Origin: Flavonifractor porci
GTDB taxonomy: Bacteria; Bacillota; Clostridia; Oscillospirales; Oscillospiraceae
DNA: 64,000 bases
Assembly: GCF_037572415.1 (NCBI RefSeq)
Contig: NZ_JBBHLB010000002.1
Location: 186,001-250,000 of the forward strand
Direction: 5' to 3'
The notes under the pieces: generated by a model
What the model saw: only the letters and a program-made list of their open reading frames with translations
The model's database searches: none
Told to the model about the DNA's origin: nothing
Position numbers and translations under genes: made by a program
Part shown: positions 40,195-48,485 of the stretch, piece by piece
How positions within the stretch are numbered: position 1 is the first letter of the stretch
Layout of the letters: each line of letters starts with the position of its first letter

Positions 40195-41166
40195 ATGTGT
40201 ACCAGTCTGACCTTTACCACAGACCATACCTATTTCGGGCGAAATCTGGATCTGGAATATCAGTTTGGCCAGCAGGTGGTCATTACCCCCCGCAATTACC
40301 CGTTTTCCTTTCGAGCCATGCCAGCCCTGGAGAAACACCATGCCATCATCGGCATGGCCACAGTGGCGGAGGGATATCCCCTCTATGCAGAGGGTGTCAA
40401 CGAGAAGGGCCTCTATATGGCGGGACTTAACTTTCCCGGAAATGCCTGCTATCCCTGCGGCCCGGAAAACGGCACTCCCGCTGCCCCCTATGAGCTGATC
40501 CCCTGGCTGCTGGGCAGCTGCGACAGCGTGGATCAGGCAGAGGAAAAGCTGCGCTCCGCCCGTATTATGGATACGCCCTTTGCACCGCAGATGCCCAATG
40601 CACCCCTCCACTGGCACCTGGCCGACGGAAAGCGGGCCCTGGTGATAGAACCCATGGCCGACGGCTTAAAGCTGTTTGAGGACCCGGTGGGGGTGCTCAC
40701 AAACAATCCCACCTTCGATTTCCATCTGACCAATCTGAACCAGTATATGGGCCTGTCCGCAGCTCAGCCTGAGAATCGCTTCGGAGGTGTGGAGCTGCAT
40801 CCCTTTGGCCAGGGTATGGGCACGTTGGGACTGCCAGGCGACTGGTCGCCCGCCTCCCGTTTCATTCGTGCGGCCTTCCTCAAGTGGAACAGCGACTGTA
40901 AGCGGGACGAGGTCTCCAGCGTCAGCCAGGTCTTTCACATTCTGGACGCCGTGGCCATGCCCCGGGGGGCGGTGCGGACGCCGGAGGGGAAGTGGGACAT
41001 CACCGACTACTCCTGCTGCATCGACGGCCGGACAGGCACCTATTACTACAAAACCTATGATAATAGTCAGATCACCGCGGTGTCCATGGATGAGGAGAAG
41101 CGGGAGGAAGAAAAACTGATCTGCCATCCTCTGGTGACGGAACAGCAGTTCCGCTTCATACCGTGA
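40195..41166 (+). CDS. bsh: Bile salt hydrolase / choloylglycine hydrolase family enzyme
   Basis: A 323-residue Ntn-hydrolase. Removal of Met1 exposes the nucleophile C2. The other catalytic positions known for this family are all visible: R16 and D19 (GRNLDLEY), N79 (MAGLNFPG), N171 (TNNPTFD) and R222 (SPASRFIRAAF). These enzymes cut the amide bond of glycine- or taurine-conjugated bile salts, or of penicillin V. The LNFPG segment and length resemble Gram-positive bile salt hydrolases, so that substrate is preferred but not proven. There is no signal peptide, so it acts in the cytoplasm. GGAGGCG precedes the ATG. It is a single gene between nrdJ and the butyrate operon. Confidence 0.85.
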   Translation: MCTSLTFTTDHTYFGRNLDLEYQFGQQVVITPRNYPFSFRAMPALEKHHAIIGMATVAEGYPLYAEGVNEKGLYMAGLNFPGNACYPCGPENGTPAAPYELIPWLLGSCDSVDQAEEKLRSARIMDTPFAPQMPNAPLHWHLADGKRALVIEPMADGLKLFEDPVGVLTNNPTFDFHLTNLNQYMGLSAAQPENRFGGVELHPFGQGMGTLGLPGDWSPASRFIRAAFLKWNSDCKRDEVSSVSQVFHILDAVAMPRGAVRTPEGKWDITDYSCCIDGRTGTYYYKTYDNSQITAVSMDEEKREEEKLICHPLVTEQQFRFIP

Positions 41167-41369
41167 GCCCGGCCGGGGCTTCTGCCCCGGCGCTTGTACA
41201 CATTGCCTAAATGCTGTGTTCTCTCTCAAGGGGAAAAAGAGGGGAAACAAGGCTGAAAACCATTCGGTTTGCCAAATCGGCTGAGAGTTAAGGCGGCTTT
41301 CTAAAAAATGATTGTGCATATTGGCTATAATCATTGATAAAAAAATAACGAAATTCTCTTGCATTTTAC

Positions 41370-41398
41370 TTGCCTGTTGGGCGGCAGTGCGTTATACT
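41370..41398 (+). promoter_or_regulatory. Promoter of the crt butyrate operon
   Basis: TTGCCT (41370-41375), 17 bp, TATACT (41393-41398), about 65 nt before crt; a Rex-like site follows directly. Confidence 0.65.
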
Positions 41399-41412
41399 TA
41401 TTAGGTGAGAAC

Positions 41413-41430
41413 TTGTTAAAAATATAACAA
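41413..41430 (+). promoter_or_regulatory. Rex-like operator
   Basis: TTGTTAAAAATATAACAA matches the redox repressor Rex consensus TTGTTAANNNNTTAACAA with one mismatch. It sits 15 bp after the -10, over the start of transcription, where a bound repressor would block it. Rex is known to repress crt-bcd-etfBA-hbd in clostridia when NADH is low. Confidence 0.75.
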
Positions 41431-41464
41431 TTCTAGATAGGTACAGGACAAGGAGGCAGAACAA

Positions 41465-42241
41465 ATGGGTTTTGTGAAGCTGGAAAAGCAGGGCCACGTT
41501 GGCGTGGTGACCATTGACCGGCAGGAGGCGCTGAACGCGCTGAACAGCCAGGTTCTGAGCGATCTGGACGCGGTCATCGATCAGGTGGCTGCCGACGACG
41601 AGATCTATGTGATGATCCTCACCGGCGCGGGCCGTTCCTTTGTGGCGGGCGCTGACATCGGCGAGATGAAGAACTTCTCTTCCATCGACGGCAAGAAGTT
41701 CGGCGTGCACGGCGGCGGTGTGTTCCTGAAGCTGGAGAATATGGCCAAGCCGGTCATTGCCGCCATCAACGGTTTTGCTCTGGGCGGCGGCTGTGAGCTG
41801 AGCATGGCCTGCGATATCCGTCTGGCCAGTGAGAAGGCCAAGTTTGGTCAGCCCGAGGTGGGCCTGGGTATCACCCCTGGCTTTGCCGGTACTCAGCGGC
41901 TGCCCCGCATCGTGGGCATCTCCAAGGCCATGGAGCTGATCCTGACCGCCAAGGTCATCAAGGCCGACGAGGCCAAGGCCATCGGCCTGGTCAGCGAGGT
42001 CTATCCCGCCGAGGAGCTGATGGATAAGGCCATGGAGCTGGCCAACGCCATCTGCGCCAACGCTCAGATCGCCGTGCAGGAGTCCAAGCGCTGCATCCGC
42101 ATGGGTATGCAGACCGACATCGCCACCGGCTCCGCCTTCGAGGCCGAGGCTTTCGGCGTCTGCTGCGGCACCGCCGACAAGGACGAAGGCATGGGCGCTT
42201 TCCTGGAGAAGCGCGCTGAGAAGCACTTCCAGAATAAGTAG
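41465..42241 (+). CDS. crt: Enoyl-CoA hydratase (crotonase)
   Basis: A 258-residue crotonase-fold hydratase that converts 3-hydroxybutyryl-CoA to crotonyl-CoA in butyrate synthesis. The oxyanion-hole segments are present: AGRSFVAGADIGEM (about 58-71) and ALGGGCELSMACDI (about 100-113). The catalytic glutamates lie in GCELSMACD and FGQPEVGLGITPGFAGT. AAGGAGG precedes the ATG. It leads the crt-hbd-bcd-etfB-etfA cluster behind a Rex-like operator. The last 52 bp, from ATGGGCGCT to the stop, are repeated twice downstream. Confidence 0.94.
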   Translation: MGFVKLEKQGHVGVVTIDRQEALNALNSQVLSDLDAVIDQVAADDEIYVMILTGAGRSFVAGADIGEMKNFSSIDGKKFGVHGGGVFLKLENMAKPVIAAINGFALGGGCELSMACDIRLASEKAKFGQPEVGLGITPGFAGTQRLPRIVGISKAMELILTAKVIKADEAKAIGLVSEVYPAEELMDKAMELANAICANAQIAVQESKRCIRMGMQTDIATGSAFEAEAFGVCCGTADKDEGMGAFLEKRAEKHFQNK

Positions 42242-42691
42242 GCTATCCGGAAGTGAGTACTTACCCGGCCCATGGCTGAGTCCCCGGCGCTTGCGCCGTC
42301 AAGCGTTTTGGCCTGTGGCCAAAACCTTGAAATCGACGGAATTCACTTTCGGCGATTTGAGTGAGATCATGGGGTCCCCGCGCGGTGCGCAGCACCGGGT
42401 GGGGGGATGGCATGGGCGCTTTCCTGGAGAAGCGCGCTGAGAAGCACTTCCAGAACAAGTAAGCTGACCGGAAGTGAGTACTTACCCGGCCCATGGCTGA
42501 GTCCCCGGCGCTTGCGCCGTCAAGCGTTTTGGCCTGTGGCCAAAACCTTGAAATCGACGGAATTCACTTCCGGCGATTTGAGTGAGATCATGGGGTCCCC
42601 GCGCGGTGCGCAGCACCGGGTGGGGGGATGGCATGGGCGCTTTCCTGGAGAAGCGCGCTGAGAAGCATTTCCAGAACAAGTAAGCTGACCG
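42190..42691 (+). repeat. 221-bp tandem repeat duplicating the crt 3' end
   Basis: The crt end (from 42190) recurs at 42411 and 42632, a strict 221-bp period. Each unit carries the last 16 codons and stop (TAG in the gene, TAA in both copies) plus about 11 nt of flank (GCTGACCGGAA-like). A ~157-bp element follows (42253-42409 and 42474-42630), with hairpin GTTTTGGCC/GGCCAAAAC and a CCCCGCGCGGTGC/GCACCGGGTGGGG stem. The two element copies differ at very few bases. The last end copy is followed by a CCGGAAAATTTTCCGG palindrome, probably the original downstream sequence. It is related to the element behind ssnA at 2.85 kb. Confidence 0.9.
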
Positions 42692-42704
42692 GAAAATTTT
42701 CCGG
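42689..42704 (+). other. Palindrome after the last crt-end copy
   Basis: A perfect 16-bp palindrome CCGGAAAATTTTCCGG. It probably marks the original 3' flank of crt before the repeats arose. Confidence 0.5.
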
Positions 42705-42797
42705 CACCGTACATGAGTTATGGCACCAGTAATTGCAAATCCGTCTGACCAGATTTGGAATATCTTCATCAAAAAGATTGAAAAGAGGTTTTCTGCT

Positions 42798-43649
42798 ATG
42801 AAGAAGATTGTTGTAATCGGCAGTGGTACCATGGGCCTGGATATCGCCCAGGCCTTTGCCAAGAAGAACTTTGACGTTGTGGTGCGCGACATCAATGACG
42901 ACATCATCAAGGCCTCCGAGGCCCGCCTGAACAAGGGCCTGGACAAGCTGGTGTCCAAGGGCAAGATGGACGAGGCCGGCAAGGCCGAGCTGCTGAGCCA
43001 CATGACCTTTACCACCGATATGGGCCTGGCCGCCGACGCCGACCTGGTGGTGGAAGCCGCTGTGGAGAACCTGGACATTAAGAAGAGCATCTTTGCCGAG
43101 CTGGACAGCATCTGCAAGCCTGAGACCATTCTGGCCTCCAATACCTCTTCCATCTCCATCACCGCCATTGCCGCCGCTACCAAGCGCCCCGACAAGTTCA
43201 TCGGTATGCACTTCTTTAACCCCGCCACCGTGATGAAGCTGGTGGAGGTCATCCGGGGTGCCCACACCTCCGATGAGACCTATCAGGCCGTACACGATAT
43301 CTCCGTGGCCATCGGTAAGGAGCCTGTTGAGGTGAACGAGGCCCCCGGCTTCGTGGTCAACAAGATCCTGATCCCCATGATCAACGAGGGCATCGATCTG
43401 CTGTACACCGGCGTGGCTACCGCCGAGGGCATTGACACCGCCATGAAGCTGGGCTGCAACCATCCCATGGGCCCCCTGGCTCTGGGCGATCTGATCGGCC
43501 TGGACGTGTGCCTGGCCATCATGGACACCCTGTACAACGAGACTCACGATCCCAAGTACCGCGCCTCTCTGCTGCTGCGGAAGATGGTGCGCGCCGGCAA
43601 GCTGGGCCGCAAGACCGGCATCGGCTTCTACGACTACACCAAGAAGTAA
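42798..43649 (+). CDS. hbd: 3-hydroxybutyryl-CoA dehydrogenase
   Basis: A 283-residue NAD(P)-dependent dehydrogenase reducing acetoacetyl-CoA to 3-hydroxybutyryl-CoA. The Rossmann motif VVIGSGTMGLDIAQAFAKKNFDVVVRD is at the N-terminus, with the catalytic His in GMHFFNPATVMKLVEVI and PGFVVNKILIPMINEG after it. The length is typical (282-284). ATG 42798 (MKKIVVIGSG) has AAGAGG upstream; the frame is open for 26 more codons but that stretch is non-homologous. It is separated from crt by the tandem repeat, yet transcription probably reads through. Confidence 0.95.
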   Translation: MKKIVVIGSGTMGLDIAQAFAKKNFDVVVRDINDDIIKASEARLNKGLDKLVSKGKMDEAGKAELLSHMTFTTDMGLAADADLVVEAAVENLDIKKSIFAELDSICKPETILASNTSSISITAIAAATKRPDKFIGMHFFNPATVMKLVEVIRGAHTSDETYQAVHDISVAIGKEPVEVNEAPGFVVNKILIPMINEGIDLLYTGVATAEGIDTAMKLGCNHPMGPLALGDLIGLDVCLAIMDTLYNETHDPKYRASLLLRKMVRAGKLGRKTGIGFYDYTKK

Positions 43650-43676
43650 GAAGCTCATCCATACTGCGCAAAACGA

Positions 43677-43704
43677 CGGGCGGGAGCCCAAAAACTCCCG
43701 CCCG
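43677..43704 (+). terminator. Hairpin between hbd and bcd
   Basis: A 10-bp CGGGCGGGAG/CTCCCGCCCG stem with CCCAAAAA loop, no U-run. It is more likely a processing or partial-termination hairpin than an operon end. Confidence 0.5.
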
Positions 43705-43741
43705 CCCGTTGTGAAATACATATCTAGGAGGAAGGCAACAA

Positions 43742-44902
<1,161 letters not shown>

Positions 44903-44926
44903 AGGAACTGGAGGGAAAATTACGAT

Positions 44927-45727
44927 ATGAAATGCATCGTTTGTGTCAAGCAGGTACCTGATACCTCCGGTGTGGTGGCGGTGAAGGAAGACGGCACCAT
45001 GGACCGTGCCGCCATGGCCACCATCACCAACCACGACGACCTGGCTGCTGTTGAGGCCGCCCTGCGCATCAAGGACGCTACCGGCTGCAAGGTGGTTGTG
45101 GTCTCCATGGGCCCCCCGCCCGCCGAGGGTATGCTCCGCGAGCTGCTGGCCATGGGCTGCGACGAGGCCGTTCTGGTCTCCGCCCGTGAGTTTGGTGGCA
45201 GCGATACTTACGCCACTTCTCAGATCCTGGCCGCTGCCATCAAGAAGATCGGCGTGGAGGAAGGCGATATCGTGTTCTGCGGCCGTCAGGCCATCGACGG
45301 CGATACCGCCCAGGTTGGTCCCCAGATCGCTGAGAAGCTGAACCTGCCCCAGGTCTCCTATGTTGCTGAGATCGCTGTGGAGGGTAAGGACGTCACTGTC
45401 AAGCGTCTGCTGGAGGACGGCTACATGACCATCAAGGTCCAGACCCCCTGCCTGCTGACCTGCGTGAAGGAGCTCAACGACGCCCGCTACATGAGCGTGG
45501 GCGGCATCATGGAGTGCTACCAGAAGCCTCTGGAAGTCTACAACTATGAGACTCTGAAGGACGATCCCCTGATTGATGTTACTACCATCGGCCTGAAGGG
45601 CTCTCCCACGAATGTGTACAAGTCCTTCTCTCCCCCGGTGAAGGGCGCCGGTATGATGATGGAGGGCGCCGACAAGGCGACCGTTGACAAGCTGGTCTCC
45701 ATCCTCAACGACAAGCACATTATCTGA
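44927..45727 (+). CDS. etfB: Electron transfer flavoprotein beta subunit
   Basis: A 266-residue EtfB. The N-terminus MKCIVCVKQVPDT and the stretch GRQAIDGDTAQVGPQIAE (about 123-140) are diagnostic. It binds the nucleotide/flavin that bifurcating Etf complexes use to take electrons from NADH. GGAGGG precedes the ATG. It starts 24 bp after bcd and is followed 19 bp later by etfA. Confidence 0.95.
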   Translation: MKCIVCVKQVPDTSGVVAVKEDGTMDRAAMATITNHDDLAAVEAALRIKDATGCKVVVVSMGPPPAEGMLRELLAMGCDEAVLVSAREFGGSDTYATSQILAAAIKKIGVEEGDIVFCGRQAIDGDTAQVGPQIAEKLNLPQVSYVAEIAVEGKDVTVKRLLEDGYMTIKVQTPCLLTCVKELNDARYMSVGGIMECYQKPLEVYNYETLKDDPLIDVTTIGLKGSPTNVYKSFSPPVKGAGMMMEGADKATVDKLVSILNDKHII

Positions 45728-45746
45728 TTGAAAGGAGAGCAATAGA

Positions 45747-46850
45747 ATGGCTTTCAATAGTAGCGATACCGCCGCCTTCAAGGGCGTATGGGTTTTCTGC
45801 GAGCAGCGCGAGGGCGTTATCATGTCCACCAGCTATCAGCTCCTCTCCGAGGGCCGTAAGCTGGCCAACGACCTGGGCGTTGAGCTGTGCGGCGTGGTCC
45901 TGGGCAAGGACATCAAGGAAGAGTACCTGAAGGCTCTGGGCGGCTATGGCGCCGACAAGGTGTACTACTGCAACCACGAGCTGCTGGACGTTTACACCAC
46001 CGACGCCTACACCAAGGTCATCTGCGACCTGGTGGAGGACAAGAAGCCCGAGATCTTCCTCATCGGCGCCACCAACATCGGCCGTGACCTGGGCCCCCGC
46101 TGCGCTGCCCGGCTGCACACCGGTCTGACCGCCGACTGTACCCACCTGGATGTGGACGTGGCCAAGTACAAGGAGTTCCTGAAGACCACCTCCACCATCG
46201 ACGTGGACAACACCGTGTTCGAGGAGAACACCAACCTGAAGATGACCCGTCCTGCTTTCGGCGGTCACCTGATGGCCACCATTATCTGCCCCCGCTTCCG
46301 TCCCCAGATGTCCACCGTCCGTCCCGGCGTGATGCAGACCCAGCCCTACGACGAGGCCGGTGCTGCCAAGACCGTCATCGAGAACGTGGACGTCAAGCTG
46401 GACAAGTCCGACATCCATGTTGAGGTGCTGGAGGTCAAGAAGGCCGCCAAGAAGCTGGTGGACCTGATCGGCGCTGACGTGGTGGTCTCCGTGGGCCGCG
46501 GCATCAGCAAGGACGTTGAGGGCGGCATCAAGCTGGCTGAGGAGCTGGCTTCCGTCCTGGGCGGCGTTGTGGGCTCCTCCCGTGCCTGCGTGGACGCTGG
46601 CTGGATCACCGCCGACCACCAGGTCGGTCAGACCGGCAAGACCGTTCATCCCCGCATCTATGTTGCTCTGGGTATCTCCGGCGCCATCCAGCACCTGGCT
46701 GGTATGCAGGACTCCGAGTGCATCATCGCTGTGAACAAGAACGATTCCGCTCCTATCTTCGACGTGGCTTCTTACGGCATCGTGGGCGACCTGTACAAGG
46801 TTACTCCCATGCTCATCGAGGCCATCCGGGCTGCCAAGGCTTCCAAGTAA
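45747..46850 (+). CDS. etfA: Electron transfer flavoprotein alpha subunit
   Basis: A 367-residue EtfA, partner of EtfB. The C-terminal FAD domain is complete: GRGISKDVEGGIKLAEELA, SSRACVDAGWITADHQVGQTGKTV and ALGISGAIQHLAGM, with the VNKNDSAPIFDVASYGIVGD stretch last. No ferredoxin domain is fused at the N-terminus. AAAGGAGA precedes the ATG. It ends the butyrate cluster. No thiolase and no butyryl-CoA:acetate transferase gene lie in the window. Confidence 0.95.
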   Translation: MAFNSSDTAAFKGVWVFCEQREGVIMSTSYQLLSEGRKLANDLGVELCGVVLGKDIKEEYLKALGGYGADKVYYCNHELLDVYTTDAYTKVICDLVEDKKPEIFLIGATNIGRDLGPRCAARLHTGLTADCTHLDVDVAKYKEFLKTTSTIDVDNTVFEENTNLKMTRPAFGGHLMATIICPRFRPQMSTVRPGVMQTQPYDEAGAAKTVIENVDVKLDKSDIHVEVLEVKKAAKKLVDLIGADVVVSVGRGISKDVEGGIKLAEELASVLGGVVGSSRACVDAGWITADHQVGQTGKTVHPRIYVALGISGAIQHLAGMQDSECIIAVNKNDSAPIFDVASYGIVGDLYKVTPMLIEAIRAAKASK

Positions 46851-46864
46851 GATTTCTTACATCC

Positions 46865-46899
46865 AAAATCACCGGCTGGATTCCAGCCGGTGATTTTTT
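46865..46899 (+). terminator. Intrinsic terminator of the butyrate operon
   Basis: A 14-bp AAATCACCGGCTGG stem with ATT loop and T-run, 15 nt after the etfA stop. Confidence 0.88.
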
Positions 46900-46966
46900 A
46901 TGCGGAGCATGATTGCGGAAGAAGGCAGAATGGGATATACTGATAAGCCGTGAGGAGGTGAGAAAA

Positions 46967-47836
46967 ATGCTGGAACGCCATCCCAACAGTGTACTGCTGC
47001 TGGGCGTGCTGGGGATTTCTATCTCCGCTATCCTGGTGCGCTATTCCCTGGCCCCTTCGGTCATTACCGCGGTTTACCGCCTGGGCTGGACGGTGCTGCT
47101 GTTGCTGCCGGCGGTGCTTACCAAATTCCGGCAAGAACTAAAGCGAGTGCGGGGTAAGGATGTACTACTGTGTACGATCAGCGGGGTCTGTTTGGCCCTT
47201 CATTTCCTCACCTGGTTTGAGTCCCTGAAGTGGACCGGCGTGGCGGTGTCCACCGTGCTGGTAAGTACAGAGGTAATTTTTACGGCCCTGGGCTTTGCCC
47301 TGTTCCTGAAAGGGAAAATTCCACCCTTGGGGGTAGTCTCCATCCTGCTGGCTTTTGGCGGCAGCGCGGTACTGGCTCTGGCAGGAGGCGGCCAGGACAG
47401 CGTTTTATACGGCAATATCCTGGCGCTGACGGCTGCATTCTTTGTCGCTCTGTATACTTTGATTGGAAGAATACAAAGAGGATACCTTTCTACCACGATT
47501 TATACCTTTTTGACCTACCTGGCCTGCTTCCTTACCCTATTGGTCATGGCCATTGTCAGCGGTACGCCCTTGGTGGGTTATGGAGGCCGGGAGTGGCTCA
47601 TTGGCCTGGGACTGGCTGTGCTGTGCACACTCATGGGCCACAGTCTGTTCAGCTGGTGTCTGAAATATTTGTCCCCCGCCTATGTATCGGCGGTCAAGCT
47701 GTGCGAGCCGGTGTTCTCCGGCGCCATGGCAGTTCCCCTGTTTGGAGAGATCCCCACCCCTGCGCAGCTGTTGGGTGCGGCCATTATTCTGGGTGCGGTG
47801 CTCCTTTATACTTGGGCAGAGCGAAAGCTGGCCTGA
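46967..47836 (+). CDS. EamA/DMT family transporter
   Basis: A 289-residue membrane protein of the drug/metabolite transporter superfamily: ten predicted TM helices in two EamA repeats (about 8-138 and 150-285), with the inner repeat ends SLKWTGVAVSTVLVSTEVIFTALGFALFL and YLSPAYVSAVKLCEPVFSGAMAV. These export small metabolites or amino acids; the substrate is unknown. ATG 46967 (MLERHPNSV) has GAGGAGGTGA 5 nt upstream; an ATG 18 codons earlier has none. Confidence 0.87.
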   Translation: MLERHPNSVLLLGVLGISISAILVRYSLAPSVITAVYRLGWTVLLLLPAVLTKFRQELKRVRGKDVLLCTISGVCLALHFLTWFESLKWTGVAVSTVLVSTEVIFTALGFALFLKGKIPPLGVVSILLAFGGSAVLALAGGGQDSVLYGNILALTAAFFVALYTLIGRIQRGYLSTTIYTFLTYLACFLTLLVMAIVSGTPLVGYGGREWLIGLGLAVLCTLMGHSLFSWCLKYLSPAYVSAVKLCEPVFSGAMAVPLFGEIPTPAQLLGAAIILGAVLLYTWAERKLA

Positions 47837-47880
47837 CCACCATAAGGCGATTTCTGACGAAAAAATACGAACGGTAAAAC

Positions 47881-47908
47881 TTTACAATTTATGGTAAAGT
47901 TGTATAAT
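47881..47908 (+). promoter_or_regulatory. Promoter of the small DUF6514-like gene
   Basis: TTTACA (47881-47886), 16 bp, TATAAT (47903-47908). An inverted repeat AACTTTAC...GTAAAGTT (47878-47885/47894-47901) overlaps it and looks like an operator. Confidence 0.6.
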
Positions 47909-47942
47909 TGAGTCATAGAAACGCACAAAGGGGGAGCGCGCT

Positions 47943-48191
47943 ATGCGAGAGCTGCTGCTGGAGAGCCCGCAGGGCTGTGGATACCGCTATGCTATTTTGG
48001 TGGATGAGATGGCGGTAGGAGGGCTGTGCTGCGAGAGCTACGGCATCAAGGTGACTGGACCGGATGGTGACAGTCAGACGGTACCCAACATCACGGTGAG
48101 CGCCGGGCGCATTGATGAATTGGCCGAGCTGGTCTGCCGCAATCAGGTGTCGCCGGTGACGCTGCGGGACGTAGTAGAGGATTGGCTGTAA
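47943..48191 (+). CDS. Small protein resembling DUF6514
   Basis: An 82-residue soluble protein with no membrane segment. The pattern of a beta-rich first half (YAILVDEMAVGGLCCESYGIKVTG) and a helical tail ending VSPVTLRDVVEDWL resembles the DUF6514 proteins of clostridia; this match is from memory. The function is unknown. AAGGGGGAG lies 6 nt before the ATG, and it has its own promoter with an overlapping inverted repeat, so it is a real, probably regulated gene. Confidence 0.68.
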   Translation: MRELLLESPQGCGYRYAILVDEMAVGGLCCESYGIKVTGPDGDSQTVPNITVSAGRIDELAELVCRNQVSPVTLRDVVEDWL

Positions 48192-48231
48192 GAAAAATGG
48201 ATAATAATGCAGATCAATGTAGCGCTTTGCA

Positions 48232-48260
48232 TTGACAGAGCTGATAAAATCGGCTATGAT
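48232..48260 (+). promoter_or_regulatory. Promoter of the NSS transporter gene
   Basis: TTGACA (48232-48237), 17 bp, TATGAT (48255-48260). The leader to the start codon is about 220 nt. Confidence 0.75.
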
Positions 48261-48349
48261 AATGTCTGCTGAATCAACTGCTTTACGCACCGTTTTCACA
48301 GGCGTTTAAAGGAAAAAGGACAAAATGTACTGTTTGAACGGAAAAGCAG

Positions 48350-48485
48350 CTTGTTTCCCGCGGTGAGGACCGCGGGAATTCTCTTTGTGGAGGGCGGTTC
48401 CTTCCGAGAGAACAGCGGGGCCGGCTCTCTGGCAGAACCGGCTCAGAAGGCCGCCGCCGGGTGGCCAAGCCAAGGAGGAAAAATT
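48350..48485 (+). promoter_or_regulatory. Structured leader of the NSS transporter gene
   Basis: The leader holds a CCCGCGG/CCGCGGG hairpin (near 48357-48376), a TTCTCT...AGAGAA long-range stem (near 48379-48412) and a GCCGG/CCGGC hairpin (near 48421-48443), then the ribosome site. I do not see the conserved core of glycine, lysine, SAM or T-box elements. It may be a translational control element of unknown type. Confidence 0.4.

Noticed and set aside
42190..42691. CRISPR array
   Set aside because: Only three copies with a 221-bp period, and the repeated part is the crt gene end; no short repeat/spacer structure and no cas genes.
48350..48485. T-box or glycine riboswitch before the NSS transporter
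   Set aside because: No T-box consensus followed by a terminator, and no tandem glycine aptamer core.
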